Assembly (NCBI GenBank): GCA_025062105.1
Contig: JANXAQ010000156.1
Coordinates: 1 to 64,000, forward strand
DNA: 64,000 nt
From: Thermoguttaceae bacterium
Lineage (GTDB): Bacteria > Planctomycetota > Planctomycetia > Pirellulales > Thermoguttaceae
Reading direction: 5' to 3'
Of the stretch, positions 45,226 through 54,108 are shown in pieces. A model generated the notes under the pieces. The model searched no databases, had not been told where the DNA came from, and saw only the letters and a list, made by a program, of their open reading frames with translations. Position 1 is the first letter of the stretch, and each line of letters opens with the position of its first letter. A program made the position numbers and the translations under genes.

Positions 45226-45711
45226 TTAGACTTCCTGGTCCACCAGAGCCCCGCTATGCAACCAGCAGTGGTCCTTTCCATAAGTCGGTTCCTCTTGGCC
45301 GCCTGTTGCGAGAATCTCTAACAATTGGGAAAGATGAAGCAAACATCGGTGGATGACCACCCAATTGGTCAGTGCCTGATGTTGGAGCAGGCGGGCTTGA
45401 GATTTCGCTAATTTTACCTGTTTTCCCAATTTATCAGCCTCTGGTTTAGGCATGGCCGCTGCCAGTCGCTCTAGGCTTTGGGCCGGGAGCCGTTGGGCGG
45501 ACGCTTCTGCCAACAACTCCTCCCGACGCCGGAGACATGCCTCCCACCGCTCCAGCAGCTTTTGTTCCGGTGGGCCGGTTTGGGCTAAACCCTCCAAATC
45601 TCCCCGCTCAAGCATCTGCCGCTTCTGTTCCAGAAGCCCGAGGGTCTGCTGTTGTAAGTCCAAAAGTTCCCCGAGCAACTCTGCCAACTGTGCCTCTAAT
45701 CCTGCTTGCAT
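45226..45711 (-). CDS. flgN: FlgN-like export chaperone for FlgK and FlgL
   Basis: 161 residues, helical throughout with heptad patterns: AQLAELLGELLDLQQQTLGL, LEQKRQMLERGDLEGLAQTG, WEACLRRREELLAEASAQRL and LAKSQARLLQHQALTNWVVI. FlgN keeps the hook-filament proteins soluble until export. Sequence motifs of FlgN are weak, so the call rests on length, all-helical character and position directly before flgK and flgL (48 bp from flgK). No better alternative is seen. Confidence 0.75.
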   Translation of the reverse strand: MQAGLEAQLAELLGELLDLQQQTLGLLEQKRQMLERGDLEGLAQTGPPEQKLLERWEACLRRREELLAEASAQRLPAQSLERLAAAMPKPEADKLGKQVKLAKSQARLLQHQALTNWVVIHRCLLHLSQLLEILATGGQEEPTYGKDHCWLHSGALVDQEV

Positions 45712-45777
45712 GTAAACGCCTCTTCCAAAACCAAAGACCCATCGAAAAAGGTAGTCGTTACGCCCCTAGAGTGAAAA

Positions 45778-46119
45778 GGAACCTCTCGATAATGTGAGGG
45801 ATATATTTTTATACTATTTTCGTTCCTCCCAGGACTGCCCCAAGATATTGGGTTGCTAGCACTGTTTGCTCCTGCATAAAGTAGCCATTTAGATAGAGGT
45901 CGCTAAACTCGACTTTTGCCATTTTCCCTAAGCTCTTTTGTTTCCGGTACTTACGACAAGACCTCCTTTTGTCCACCCAATTTCCGAACTCCAATAGTTC
46001 CAGGAAGTTAGAACTTTCTCCTTCCGGGAGGAGGCCAAAAATGACAAAAGTCGAGCTAAAGCCTATCGAATCAAAGGTTCTTGAGGCTCACTTCACGTTC
46101 ACGATTTTCCAGAACTTTC
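45778..46119. repeat. Element B, copy B13, split by A16
   Basis: Left part from GGAACCTCTCGATAATGTG to GAGGTCGCTAAA, right part from GCCTATCGAATCAAAGG to CCAGAACTTTC. The right end is worn. It lies between flgJ and flgN. Confidence 0.82.
45908..46055. repeat. Element A, copy A16, nested inside B13
   Basis: Ends CTCGACTTTTGCCATTTTCC and AAAAATGACAAAAGTCGAG. Perfect duplication CTAAA at 45903-45907 and 46056-46060. Confidence 0.95.
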
Positions 46120-46410
46120 TCTGTTTCCTCCGGTCCTTGCAATTCATGGCTCTTTGATAGGCCTGAAGAGTTGTCTAAAATCATCTCCCCAAAACAACCG
46201 GTGGGCAAACCACCGATAAGCGATGCCACCTCCAAGGGAATCCCGCAGTACTTAGGAGGCCATGCTTTGGCAGGGCTAAGGCCCCACAACCTGCTTTTCT
46301 GAAAAGCAGAGTGCCTGCAACTCCACCTCTAAAAACAATCCCGGGGCATCAGAAGTTTTTGTAGGGGATAACCAAAAGTGCTTATCTCCGTCTGAGGCAA
46401 ATATAGCCGC
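46120..46410. other. Intergenic stretch between flgJ and the B13/A16 pair
   Basis: No element recognised. flgJ transcription runs toward this region; no terminator hairpin with a T run seen. Confidence 0.3.
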
Positions 46411-46764
46411 TCATCGGCGGGAAAGCATAAAAAGCTCAAACATCGGTTCGCTCACCTTGTGAGCTAATGTCTTGGTTAATGATTCGGCCAAGATCTGGTC
46501 TAACTGCTGGGTAAATATATCCTCAGCAATTCCTCCGTACACATACGCTGGTTTCCCTGTAGTCCTTCGCATTGCTTTGAGCATTTGGCCGAAATAGACT
46601 TCCCCTAAAAACGCGTCGAAGGCTTTTCGGAGTTCCGAGCAGCTTTGTTCGGCGTGTTCTGAGGGCCCGGTTTTCGCCAGTCGGGGGGTTTGAACGGGCG
46701 AAGCCACTGGGAGGCTTCCCGCCGACAAGGCCATAGGATTGCCAGCAGCGAGAATAGAATTCAT
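46411..46764 (-). CDS. flgJ: Rod-binding protein FlgJ, N-terminal domain only
   Basis: 117 residues. Cap of the growing rod, periplasmic. The rod-binding core is ELRKAFDAFLGEVYFGQMLK (45-64) followed by AMRRTTGKPAYVYGGIAEDI and FTQQLDQILAESLTKTLAHK, the usual FlgJ order. The muramidase domain of enterobacterial FlgJ is absent, as in many other phyla, so a separate enzyme must open the wall. The gene begins with an AGAGG ribosome site 8 nt before the ATG that belongs to the end of the B element next to it. It follows flgI after 215 bp. Confidence 0.85.
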   Translation of the reverse strand: MNSILAAGNPMALSAGSLPVASPVQTPRLAKTGPSEHAEQSCSELRKAFDAFLGEVYFGQMLKAMRRTTGKPAYVYGGIAEDIFTQQLDQILAESLTKTLAHKVSEPMFELFMLSRR

Positions 46765-46768
46765 GTGG

Positions 46769-46959
46769 CGAACCTCTGAAAAAACCTGAACCTACAATGG
46801 CAATTATGAACTTTTGATTCTATAATCGTTCTATGCCCCTATCCGGGCACGTAGTATGGATTAGCTTGCTAGCCATGTTAGCAACTCTCGCGGTTGGGTT
46901 CTGGGAAGAAAAAGCGGAAATGGTATGAAAATATCACCTCGGAATGATCCAGAGGTTCC
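46769..46959. repeat. Element B, copy B12, giving flgJ its ribosome site
   Basis: Left end CGAACCTCTGAAAAAACC lies 4 bp before the flgJ start; read on the minus strand it gives AGAGG 8 nt before the ATG. Right end TCCAGAGGTTCC. Flanks do not match well. Confidence 0.85.
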
Positions 46960-46979
46960 TGGTAGATATTGCAAACAGG

Positions 46980-48074
46980 TTATTGGAGGATCAACTTTCC
47001 ATGGAGTTTGCCGTTCCGGTCGATCCCTTTTAGAATGTCGATAATATCCTGGGGTGGCACATGGACGGCGTTGAGCGCTTCGACCAGAGCTTTAAGTTTG
47101 GCAGTTTGGGCCTGTTCGGGATCGATCGGAGCAAACCGGCCGCCGGTTGGTGCCGCTGCGCCAGGGCCGGTCTCCACCACCACATTTTTATGGGTAACCA
47201 CGACAGGCCCGATCTCCACATCGCCGCTAATGACGATGCTGCCGGTCCGTTCGTTGACCACCACCCGGGGCAGCACCGGTTGGGCCTGGACGGGCGTGGC
47301 CAAAACCTGCGAAATAAACAACACCGGATCATCATGATATTGGGGCGGAATTCGAACCTCGATGTTTTGCTGATTGATGGCACGAGCCAAGGGTTTGCCT
47401 TCCACCTGGATGCTTAGTTGGCTGTTGATCCATTCGGCTACGTCGGAGGCGGTCTGGAAATCGGCATGATTAGGATCCAACACCAGGGTGATTCGGCCAT
47501 CTTTGACAAAAGGAGTGAAAAAATCCTCCTCCATTCGGCAACCACCGGCGATCTTGCCGATCGTTGGCGTGGATTCGTCTTCAATGCTGATCAATCCTTC
47601 CGCAAAGGCATAGACCCGAGGATTCTGGGGATTTTCGGGTCCGACCAGAGGGGTCAAGAACAACCGACCACCTTTCAGACTCTTAGCCGCTCCGATAGAA
47701 CTGACCACGCAATCCAGTCGGTCGCCTTGTCGGGCGCCGCCCGGCGGCACTGTCGCCGTTACCAACACCAGCGCCACATTCTTGGCGTCCTTTAGTTCGG
47801 TCGGGGCTTGGACCGGTTTGCCCATCAGTTGCATGGTCATGGCCAAACTTCGCATCGTAGGTAAAAAGGCCCCCCCATCGCCGGTACCTTTTAAACCCAC
47901 TACCAACCCCATCCCATGCAAGGTGTTTTCTTCCTGGCCTTTAAGGCGACAGATGCTTTTGATGGTGGTTTTAGCCTCACTGGGCCAAGCAAGCCCCAGT
48001 ACCAGAAGCCAAACAGCAGCCCGGATTCCAGACAGGATATTCCAAAATCTTTTGCATTGCCTGAAAGCTTCCAT
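46980..48074 (-). CDS. flgI: Flagellar P-ring protein FlgI
   Basis: Forms the P ring around the rod in the peptidoglycan layer; exported by Sec. 364 residues from ATG 48074, chosen because GGAGGG lies 7 nt upstream. The signal peptide spans about 1-34 (hydrophobic AAVWLLVLGLAWPSEAK). Core: LKGQEENTLHGMGLVVGLKG then GTGDGGAFLPTMRSLAMTMQ, VALVLVTATVPPGGARQGDR, LDCVVSSIGAAKSLKGGRLF, LTPLVGPENPQNPRVYAFAE, and the C-terminal VEALNAVHVPPQDIIDILKG. An A element lies directly between flgI and flgH. The full set flgA, flgH and flgI suggests a Gram-negative style envelope with L and P rings. Confidence 0.96.
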   Translation of the reverse strand: MEAFRQCKRFWNILSGIRAAVWLLVLGLAWPSEAKTTIKSICRLKGQEENTLHGMGLVVGLKGTGDGGAFLPTMRSLAMTMQLMGKPVQAPTELKDAKNVALVLVTATVPPGGARQGDRLDCVVSSIGAAKSLKGGRLFLTPLVGPENPQNPRVYAFAEGLISIEDESTPTIGKIAGGCRMEEDFFTPFVKDGRITLVLDPNHADFQTASDVAEWINSQLSIQVEGKPLARAINQQNIEVRIPPQYHDDPVLFISQVLATPVQAQPVLPRVVVNERTGSIVISGDVEIGPVVVTHKNVVVETGPGAAAPTGGRFAPIDPEQAQTAKLKALVEALNAVHVPPQDIIDILKGIDRNGKLHGKLILQ

Positions 48075-48118
48075 GAGATGGCCCTCCATTTTCAAGAGCC
48101 GAATTTCTGAAGAGGTTT

Positions 48119-48266
48119 CTCGACTTTTGCCAATTTTCCTACCCTGGTTTGCCTCCGAGACTTACAGCGAACATGCCTTTTATTCATCCGATTTCCTAAC
48201 TCCAATAGTTCCAAGCAGTTACAGCTTTCCCATTTCGGCATGGGCCCAAAAAGGGCAAAAGTCGCA
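48119..48266. repeat. Element A, copy A17, between flgH and flgI
   Basis: CTCGACTTTTGCCAATTTTC at left, AAAGGGCAAAAGTCGCA at right. No duplication. A copy of the right-end motif (GCAAAAGTCTCACTTCTGGC) recurs at 48327-48355. Confidence 0.85.
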
Positions 48267-48394
48267 CTTCTTGCAAACCAAAATCTTCAGACCCCCTTTA
48301 TGCCTTAAAAGCCGAGCCAAACTTGCAAAAGTCTCACTTCTGGCAAAGCCCAGGATTGGGAATGGACGCCTTATTGGCTGGATTGGGTAAGGAA

Positions 48395-49303
48395 TTAGAA
48401 GGGCTGGAACCGGTCCAGCCATTCCATCAACCAACCCCGGCGATAACCGTCCCGCACATGCCCGGTTTCCCGTTTCCAAATCCGCAGCTCAGCAATCTTC
48501 TCACTTTCGATGGTATTGTTAGGTTTTACGTCTTCAGGCCTGATGACGCCTAGCAGGAAATATTCCCAGGTATCCTCGTTGTGTTTGATGATACGTCGGC
48601 CTTCGATCAGCAGCGTACCATTCGGTCGAACGTCGATTACTCGGGCAGCAATGGTAAATTTGATAGCATCTCTGGCCTCGAAATCGGCCTGAGCTCGGTA
48701 TTTGTTATCCCATTGGCCGTCGATTTTCGGTTCACCTGCTGACTGCGGATCCGGCCGAATACCAAAGGACCGAGGACTGAAGAGGATCCAGTCTTTTAGG
48801 GCCGCTTGCAAGGAGGCGTTTTTCCGCCGGTCCATTTCTCCTTCGCTTAGGACATGGGATTTTTCATCCACGGTAACAATGACGATGTCGTTAAGTTTCA
48901 GTGTCCGGGGCGGCGGCATCGGCACATGGGCAAGATCGACCATTTCCCGCAAAAGCGGCGGCCGAGTCCCCGGAGCCCCAAAAAGACTGCCACTCGGCCC
49001 TCCTAGATCGATTCGTTCTGCAGGTTCAGGCGGAGCCGGTACCCCAACCGCCGAACCAGTTCTGTTTCGGTCTCCTCTTTCGGCTCCAAAACCCATCGGA
49101 GCTAACAAAGCTGCTAGAGCCAGACCTACCAGAAGGGTCCAATATCCGGTAGGGCCACGACAACCGCCGACGGAGGCAGCTTCTCTGGCCGCCAGGCTCA
49201 TTAGAAGGCTCCAACATCCGGCAAGCTGACAACCCCCGGATTTTCGGCCACAACAGAGGTTCCGCCGACTAAAGGATCGGCATCTGCTGCCATGCTCGAA
49301 CAT
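48395..49303 (-). CDS. flgH: Flagellar L-ring protein FlgH with duplicated signal region
   Basis: Forms the L ring in the outer membrane. 302 residues from ATG 49303 (AAAGGA 8 nt upstream); an in-frame ATG at 49201 (GGAG 7 nt upstream) is an alternative. Two related hydrophobic stretches occur near the start, GGCQLAGCWSLLMSLA and GGCRGPTGYWTLLVGLA. The second, extended to about residue 72, is the likely signal or anchor. Core FlgH: RTLKLNDIVIVTVDEKSHVL, RKNASLQAALKDWILFSPRS, DAIKFTIAARVIDVRPNGTL, LIEGRRIIKHNEDTWEYFLL, GVIRPEDVKPNNTIESEKIA. No lipobox is seen, unlike the lipoprotein FlgH of enterobacteria. It starts 28 bp after the flgA stop. Confidence 0.93.
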   Translation of the reverse strand: MFEHGSRCRSFSRRNLCCGRKSGGCQLAGCWSLLMSLAAREAASVGGCRGPTGYWTLLVGLALAALLAPMGFGAERGDRNRTGSAVGVPAPPEPAERIDLGGPSGSLFGAPGTRPPLLREMVDLAHVPMPPPRTLKLNDIVIVTVDEKSHVLSEGEMDRRKNASLQAALKDWILFSPRSFGIRPDPQSAGEPKIDGQWDNKYRAQADFEARDAIKFTIAARVIDVRPNGTLLIEGRRIIKHNEDTWEYFLLGVIRPEDVKPNNTIESEKIAELRIWKRETGHVRDGYRRGWLMEWLDRFQPF

Positions 49304-49331
49304 GGATGTTATCCTTTCAGGGAAGAAAACG

Positions 49332-50549
49332 TCACGGTCTTTCGCTAGAAGACCTATGGTAGCCGGAAGAAGCGCTCTCGGAGAGGATGGGCAGTTGTGT
49401 ATCGGCATGGATGCCCCGTGCAAAGACCTCTACCTCCTGAGGACCGCACACCCGGGCAAAAAACGTTTTTCGATCGGCCAGGGATTCAACAGCCACCAAA
49501 TCGCTCAAGCTGCCGTCGTCTTTGGCACGCGCTTGGGTCCGGACCCGAATGCCCGGTGCCCGGGCATAGACAGTAACTATTTGTCCCCGTCGAACGAGTA
49601 ACGGGGATTGTACGGCATCCTGGGGGATAGCCCGGCCTGCCGGCAGACCCCGCAGTGCCTCTTTGCCAACAACCTCCTGGAGGGCGGAGAAATAGCCGTC
49701 GATTTTTTCGTTTGCCGGCACAGACTGCAGGGCCAAGTCTTCTGCCTGCAGGATAGTACCTTTAGGGATTGGTCGGGCAGCCACCACCACGCTGGCCGCT
49801 TCGGAAACCTCCGCCTGCACCACCAGGCTGCGAAGGCCTTCCGGACCAGTTAAACTCAGCTCAAACCATTGCAGACCAGTCCAAGGGGGCGATCCGCCAC
49901 GCACCTCCAGTCCATGAACCGTTTCCGGAAAAATGGTCTTGAGCTCTTCTTTGCTTGTGAGTTTGATTTGCCAGCCGTTGCGGTTCGGAGCTTTTTGCTG
50001 TACATAGGCGTGGATGGCTTCTTCGACCATAGCTTCTACTCGTCGGCGGTTGGCAGGTGTGGGTCGGCTGCCGATAACTCCTTTATTCCGGTCCGAACCC
50101 GAATCCGACGCCTCAGAAACGGATGGCCTGCTTGGGCGCCGGATTTCTACCTGCGAAGCACCGGTTAAGCGAATCTCCGCCATGGGCAAACCACGGCGCA
50201 CAAGAAGTTCTTCGATCTCCATGCTGGACACATACCGACGGCTGCCAGGCGCAGGCGCAGGAAATAGTTCCGTCTGCACCAATCGCGCAGCCAAAACAGA
50301 CTGGGCTGGGAAAAAATCGGCCAAATCGCCCATTCGCACAATCGGCCCATGAATAACTGCCTGCGACCGAAGGCGAACTTCCAGGTCGGACTCTTCGTAG
50401 GCTGTTTGTTTCGACACTGGAGGAGCAGAAGCATTCTGATAGGCCATAGCAGGTTCCAGAACTCCCATTCCCAGGTGCCAAACGAGCAGAACTGCCCAGA
50501 CCGCCTCCCCTAAACCACCCTGTTCCCAAAAGCGGATAACTTTGTCCAT
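49332..50549 (-). CDS. flgA: P-ring assembly chaperone FlgA
   Basis: Periplasmic chaperone for FlgI assembly. 405 residues from ATG 50549, beginning MDKVIRFWEQGG; the hydrophobic part WAVLLVWHLGMGVLEPAMA follows as a signal peptide. The frame is open to 50867 but that extension is not protein-like. The C-terminal half carries the SAF/ChapFlgA domain: VVVAARPIPKGTILQAEDLA, LQEVVGKEALRGLPAGRAIP, LLVRRGQIVTVYARAPGIRV and LSDLVAVESLADRKTFFARV. The N-terminal half has an LVQTELFPAPAPGSRRYVSS segment and a Ser/Arg-rich linker, longer than the usual FlgA (~220 residues). flgH starts 28 bp downstream. Confidence 0.9.
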   Translation of the reverse strand: MDKVIRFWEQGGLGEAVWAVLLVWHLGMGVLEPAMAYQNASAPPVSKQTAYEESDLEVRLRSQAVIHGPIVRMGDLADFFPAQSVLAARLVQTELFPAPAPGSRRYVSSMEIEELLVRRGLPMAEIRLTGASQVEIRRPSRPSVSEASDSGSDRNKGVIGSRPTPANRRRVEAMVEEAIHAYVQQKAPNRNGWQIKLTSKEELKTIFPETVHGLEVRGGSPPWTGLQWFELSLTGPEGLRSLVVQAEVSEAASVVVAARPIPKGTILQAEDLALQSVPANEKIDGYFSALQEVVGKEALRGLPAGRAIPQDAVQSPLLVRRGQIVTVYARAPGIRVRTQARAKDDGSLSDLVAVESLADRKTFFARVCGPQEVEVFARGIHADTQLPILSESASSGYHRSSSERP

Positions 50550-51024
50550 CGATGGGGTCTTTCGGAATAAACAAGATTGTTGGAACCAACAGGGCAGATG
50601 GGTTCGCGTTTGACACGCCCATGGTCTAAACAACCGCTTAGAAGTCTCCCGAACAGGATTTTCCGGTGGCAGACTCAGCATTGCGTGGAGGCTCCAAAAT
50701 TCGGCAAACGCCGCCCATGTGGTGCCGAGAGTTCCCGGATGGATCGGAACTGGAAAATTCCTCGCAAAACGCTGAAATCCCATTTTGTATGTAGTTTCCA
50801 AAACATTACCGTAGGGTGGGCTATGGGAGTAGGTTTGCCCAGCCGACGAAAGACCTGCTGGTGCCATTTATTGCCCGATATACCGAGCCAAGCAACAGCC
50901 CAAGATAGGCGATCGAACCTCCGTTGCCAGCACCGGTTCGGCGGCTCGGTTTGGAACATCTTTCGACTCTAGCCGATGGCATGAAGCTGGCTGGAGATAT
51001 CCCCTTTGTATCACCCCTGTCAAG

Positions 51025-51172
51025 CTTGACGCTTGCCATTTTTTCTAACTTGCTTTAACTCGATGAGTTACGGGGAACGCTGCTTTTGGCCGCTCAATTT
51101 CCTAACACCGATAATTACAAAGAGGTAAAGCTTTTTCCTTTCGGCAGCCCAACCAAAATGGCACAAGTTGAG
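51025..51172. repeat. Element A, copy A18
   Basis: CTTGACGCTTGCCATTTTTT at left, AAAATGGCACAAGTTGAG at right. Flanks TCAAG and ATAAA differ. Confidence 0.85.
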
Positions 51173-51220
51173 ATAAAGGGAACTTTTGAGAAAGTCCAGA
51201 TTTTTAGGACAATCTCTTAG

Positions 51221-51321
51221 CTCGAGTTTTGCCATTTTCCCTAACTTGGTGTGCCTCCAATAGTTCCATGGACTTAGAGCTTTGTCCGTCGAGGGCGAGG
51301 CCAAAAATGGCAAAAATCGAG
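51221..51321. repeat. Element A, internally deleted copy A19
   Basis: CTCGAGTTTTGCCATTTTCC at left and AAAATGGCAAAAATCGAG at right, only 101 bp. Perfect duplication CTTAG at 51216-51220 and 51322-51326. The left flank reads AGGACAATCTCTTAG, like the end of a C element. Confidence 0.92.
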
Positions 51322-51394
51322 CTTAGTGGGCCTTTTGGCATATTGAGCCTCCCTTGGAAAAAGCAGTCCTGTAGCTGTGGGTAAACCATTGGGG

Positions 51395-51475
51395 TTAAGA
51401 AATTACGTACACAAGATGGGTCTCATCCTAACTACTGGAAGTAAAAACAGTTATGGAACAATGGCGGCGATCAAA
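51395..51475. repeat. Element A, truncated copy at the flgG stop
   Basis: Only the right half of an inverted A (TAACTACTGGAAGTAAAAAC, AACAATGGCGGCGATCAAA). It ends against CTTAG (51476-51480), which contains the flgG stop codon on the minus strand. Confidence 0.65.
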
Positions 51476-51476
51476 C

Positions 51477-52280
51477 TTAGTACCGGCGGAGATTGGAGAC
51501 CAGTTGCATCATTTCGTCGCCGGCTTTAATGACTTGGGAACTCATTTCGAAGGCTCGTTGAGTGGCAATCAGTTCGATGAGCTCCCGAACCGGTTCGACA
51601 TTGGAACCTTCCAGGGCGCCCTGTCGAAGTAAACCCAGTCCCTCTTGGCCGGGGTTGCCTAAGATCGGGGCACCGGAAGCGTCCGTCTGGGCATAAAGAT
51701 TTTCACCGATTTTGAGCAATCCATCTGGGTTAATGAAAGTGGCCAATTCGATCTGGCCGACTTGACTCATCTGAGGATTGTTCGGCTGTTTAACGGAGAC
51801 AATGCCTTCCGGGCTTATCGAAATGCCGATGGCATCCTGCGGGATGGAGATAGGTGGTTCGAGCAGTCGGCCCATATAGCCTGAGCCGATTACCAAGTAG
51901 CCGTTGGCGTTGACGTTGAAATTGCCCGCTCGGGTGTAATAGATCTGCCCGGAGGGATCGGAGACTTGAAAGAATCCAGGACCTTCAATGGCTACATCCA
52001 GTTCCCGGTCCGTTTGGATGAAACTACCTTGTTCGAAGTTGGTCTGGGTGCTGGTCAGGCGAACGCCTAAGCCTACGGAAACGCCGGTGGGCGTAGGTTC
52101 CGAAGCCCGATCTTCGATGCCCGGCAGGCGTTCATGCTGATAGTAGAGATCTTCAAAATTAGCTCGATCCCTTTTGTAAGCAGTAGTGGAGACATTGGCC
52201 AGGTTGTTGGCCACGACGTTCAGCTTGGTTTCCATGGCGGCCATGCCCGTGGCCGCTGCCTGCAGCGCCTGAATGCCCAT
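51477..52280 (-). CDS. flgG: Flagellar distal rod protein FlgG
   Basis: Forms the distal rod in the periplasm. 267 residues, the usual length. N-terminal rod signature MGIQALQAAATGMAAMETKL then NVVANNLANVSTTAYKRDRA and NFEDLYYQHERLPG. Middle: LTSTQTNFEQGSFIQTDREL with DVAIEGPGFFQVSDPSGQIY and YTRAGNFNVNANGYLVIGSG. C-terminus: SNVEPVRELIELIATQRAFE and MSSQVIKAGDEMMQLVSNLR. All family blocks are intact. It lies 35 bp after flgF. A truncated A element touches the stop codon. Confidence 0.98.
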   Translation of the reverse strand: MGIQALQAAATGMAAMETKLNVVANNLANVSTTAYKRDRANFEDLYYQHERLPGIEDRASEPTPTGVSVGLGVRLTSTQTNFEQGSFIQTDRELDVAIEGPGFFQVSDPSGQIYYTRAGNFNVNANGYLVIGSGYMGRLLEPPISIPQDAIGISISPEGIVSVKQPNNPQMSQVGQIELATFINPDGLLKIGENLYAQTDASGAPILGNPGQEGLGLLRQGALEGSNVEPVRELIELIATQRAFEMSSQVIKAGDEMMQLVSNLRRY

Positions 52281-52315
52281 GATAACCGAGCTCCTCCGAA
52301 GTTATAAGAGAATAT

Positions 52316-53068
52316 TTACACTTTTAATAACCGGTGCACCAAACCACTGAGCATTTGATCCTGAGCTTTCATCAGGTTCAAATTGGCTTCGATCAGCCGG
52401 GAGGTTTCGATCAGCTCCAGCAGTTCCAAGGCGGGGCGAACGCCGGAACGTTCTAAGAAGCCCTGCAACAGACGGCGTTGTGCAGACGGCACAGGTTCCG
52501 GTTGTCCTTGGATATGGAATAAATTTTCACCAACCCGTTGAACTGCCTCCGCCGATGGTGGTTTGACCACAGCTAGCGCCCGCCGAAACCCGCCTTGGAC
52601 AATCTGTCCGGCAGAATTGATCTCAAAAGGTCGCGTTGGTTGGGGGAGCACAATCGGACTGCCATCTTCACCCAGCACAAAATAACCTTGTTGGGTTACC
52701 AGTTCTCCTCGGCTAGAAAGCCGGAAATTGCCAGCACGCGTCAAAAACCGTTCCTGCCCCTTCTCCACCCAAAAGAAACCTTCGCCTTCCAGAGCTACAT
52801 CCGTAGGCAGACCGGTCCGTTCCAGGGTACCTGGGGCAAAATCGGTCGGAGTCTCCCGCACCATTACCCCTCCGCCGATTTGGTTGATAGAGCCGCTGCC
52901 GGGCCAGTCTTCCCCTTGTTCAATCGCCTCCGCATATCGAGCCTGGAAAATAGCTAACTGACGTTTAAACCCGGGTGTATCTGCGTTGGCCAAATTATTG
53001 GCAATCACTTCCAGACGTTTGGCCTGCGCATGGGCCCCCTCAGCCGCTATGTACAATCCATACGGCAT
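52316..53068 (-). CDS. flgF: Flagellar proximal rod protein FlgF
   Basis: Proximal rod protein, 250 residues from ATG 53068 (GGGGAG about 10 nt upstream; a TTG at 53086 is possible). Same plan as FlgG but shorter: MPYGLYIAAEGAHAQAKRLE, VIANNLANADTPGFKRQLAI, GTLERTGLPTDVALEGEGFF, FLTRAGNFRLSSRGELVTQQ and the C-terminal VRPALELLELIETSRLIEAN. It is the first gene of the flagellar run in this window. flgB, flgC and fliE are not here, and no upstream promoter was recognised in the 240 bp before it. Confidence 0.96.
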   Translation of the reverse strand: MPYGLYIAAEGAHAQAKRLEVIANNLANADTPGFKRQLAIFQARYAEAIEQGEDWPGSGSINQIGGGVMVRETPTDFAPGTLERTGLPTDVALEGEGFFWVEKGQERFLTRAGNFRLSSRGELVTQQGYFVLGEDGSPIVLPQPTRPFEINSAGQIVQGGFRRALAVVKPPSAEAVQRVGENLFHIQGQPEPVPSAQRRLLQGFLERSGVRPALELLELIETSRLIEANLNLMKAQDQMLSGLVHRLLKV

Positions 53069-53387
53069 CTCCGGCACTCTCCCCAACTTTTAGAAAACGT
53101 CCTTTCTCAAAATCCCTTATTCCACACTACCAGCCCTGGACGCTTGTAGGCCAGGAACTTATTTTTCGGCGAAAAGGCTTTGGCGAAAAACATCTTTCCG
53201 GAGGCTAGCAGAGTTTTGTCTAGCAGCCCCCATCGCAAGAACTTCTTTTTACCAAGTTTTGCCGGATGGATCGGTTCGCTCCAAAAATCTATCAGAAGAC
53301 ACTAAATCCACATCGCACAGCCACAAAGTTCGACTTTTGCCATGGTGGCACCGTTCCGCAAGAATAATGTTCTAATCTTTGTCACTG

Positions 53388-53530
53388 CTTGACTTTTGCC
53401 ATTTTTACTAACTGCTATTGCCTCTGGGAGTTACGATGAACATTTTGCCCATACATTGTGCCCACAATGTTTCTAACTTCGTACTCCGGGGACTTAGAAC
53501 TTTACCCCTTCGGCAGTAAACTTAATGAGA
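53388..53530. repeat. Element A, copy A20, right end lost
   Basis: CTTGACTTTTGCCATTTTTA at left, then TTACGATGAACATTTTG and TTAGAACTTTACCCCTTCGG; the right end is missing. A second lone A end (TTCGACTTTTGCCATGG) sits at 53329. Confidence 0.65.
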
Positions 53531-54108
53531 AATGTCCCGCTAGACTTCAGCCGAGGCAGAAGCTGCTGATCGGCTCATCCCCGCCAAATCGGGCATCCCT
53601 ATCCGTACAACATAGAAGGAATCTGGCTCCCCTTTTGCACGGCAGAGATAAAGTAGGGGATCTTCTGAACAAAACAATCTCCCCACCGATCGGCGGAAAT
53701 GCTCATAGATAAGGGTGCTGCCTTAGGCAGAAGGGTTGGTTTTTTCGGAAGTATTTTTGCCGACAAGCAATCTTCATGCCAAACCAGCTAGCCAAAGAAC
53801 AAAAGAGGCCAAGTGATTTCCTATCTGTTTGTCAGCTAAGAGGTTAAAGATCCGGCTCCTGGCAGATCTCTCTACCCGGCAAGCAGGTAGGTTTTGAGCG
53901 GCTAGCAGAGCCGGGCAAAATCTGCCATTTGGATACGTAAAAATTGCCGATCTTTGCTTTCCCGGCAGATCCCTTCCCAAAACCAGACTCTCCTACTACA
54001 ATAAACTCCCCAACTGTTCCTGCACGGAGTTGCTGTTAAAAGGGTAAGTGGCTTGCAGAAAGATTTTTGGAAGGTCGGGCCAATTTCCTCTTTAGTAAAT
54101 GGCTTCTT
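53531..54108. other. Intergenic stretch
   Basis: No gene or recognised repeat. It is 578 bp upstream of the homocysteine methyltransferase gene; no riboswitch fold (SAM, cobalamin) was found by eye. Confidence 0.3.

Noticed and set aside
53531-54108. SAM or cobalamin riboswitch upstream of the homocysteine methyltransferase
   Set aside because: No conserved riboswitch core or matching stem pattern could be found by eye.
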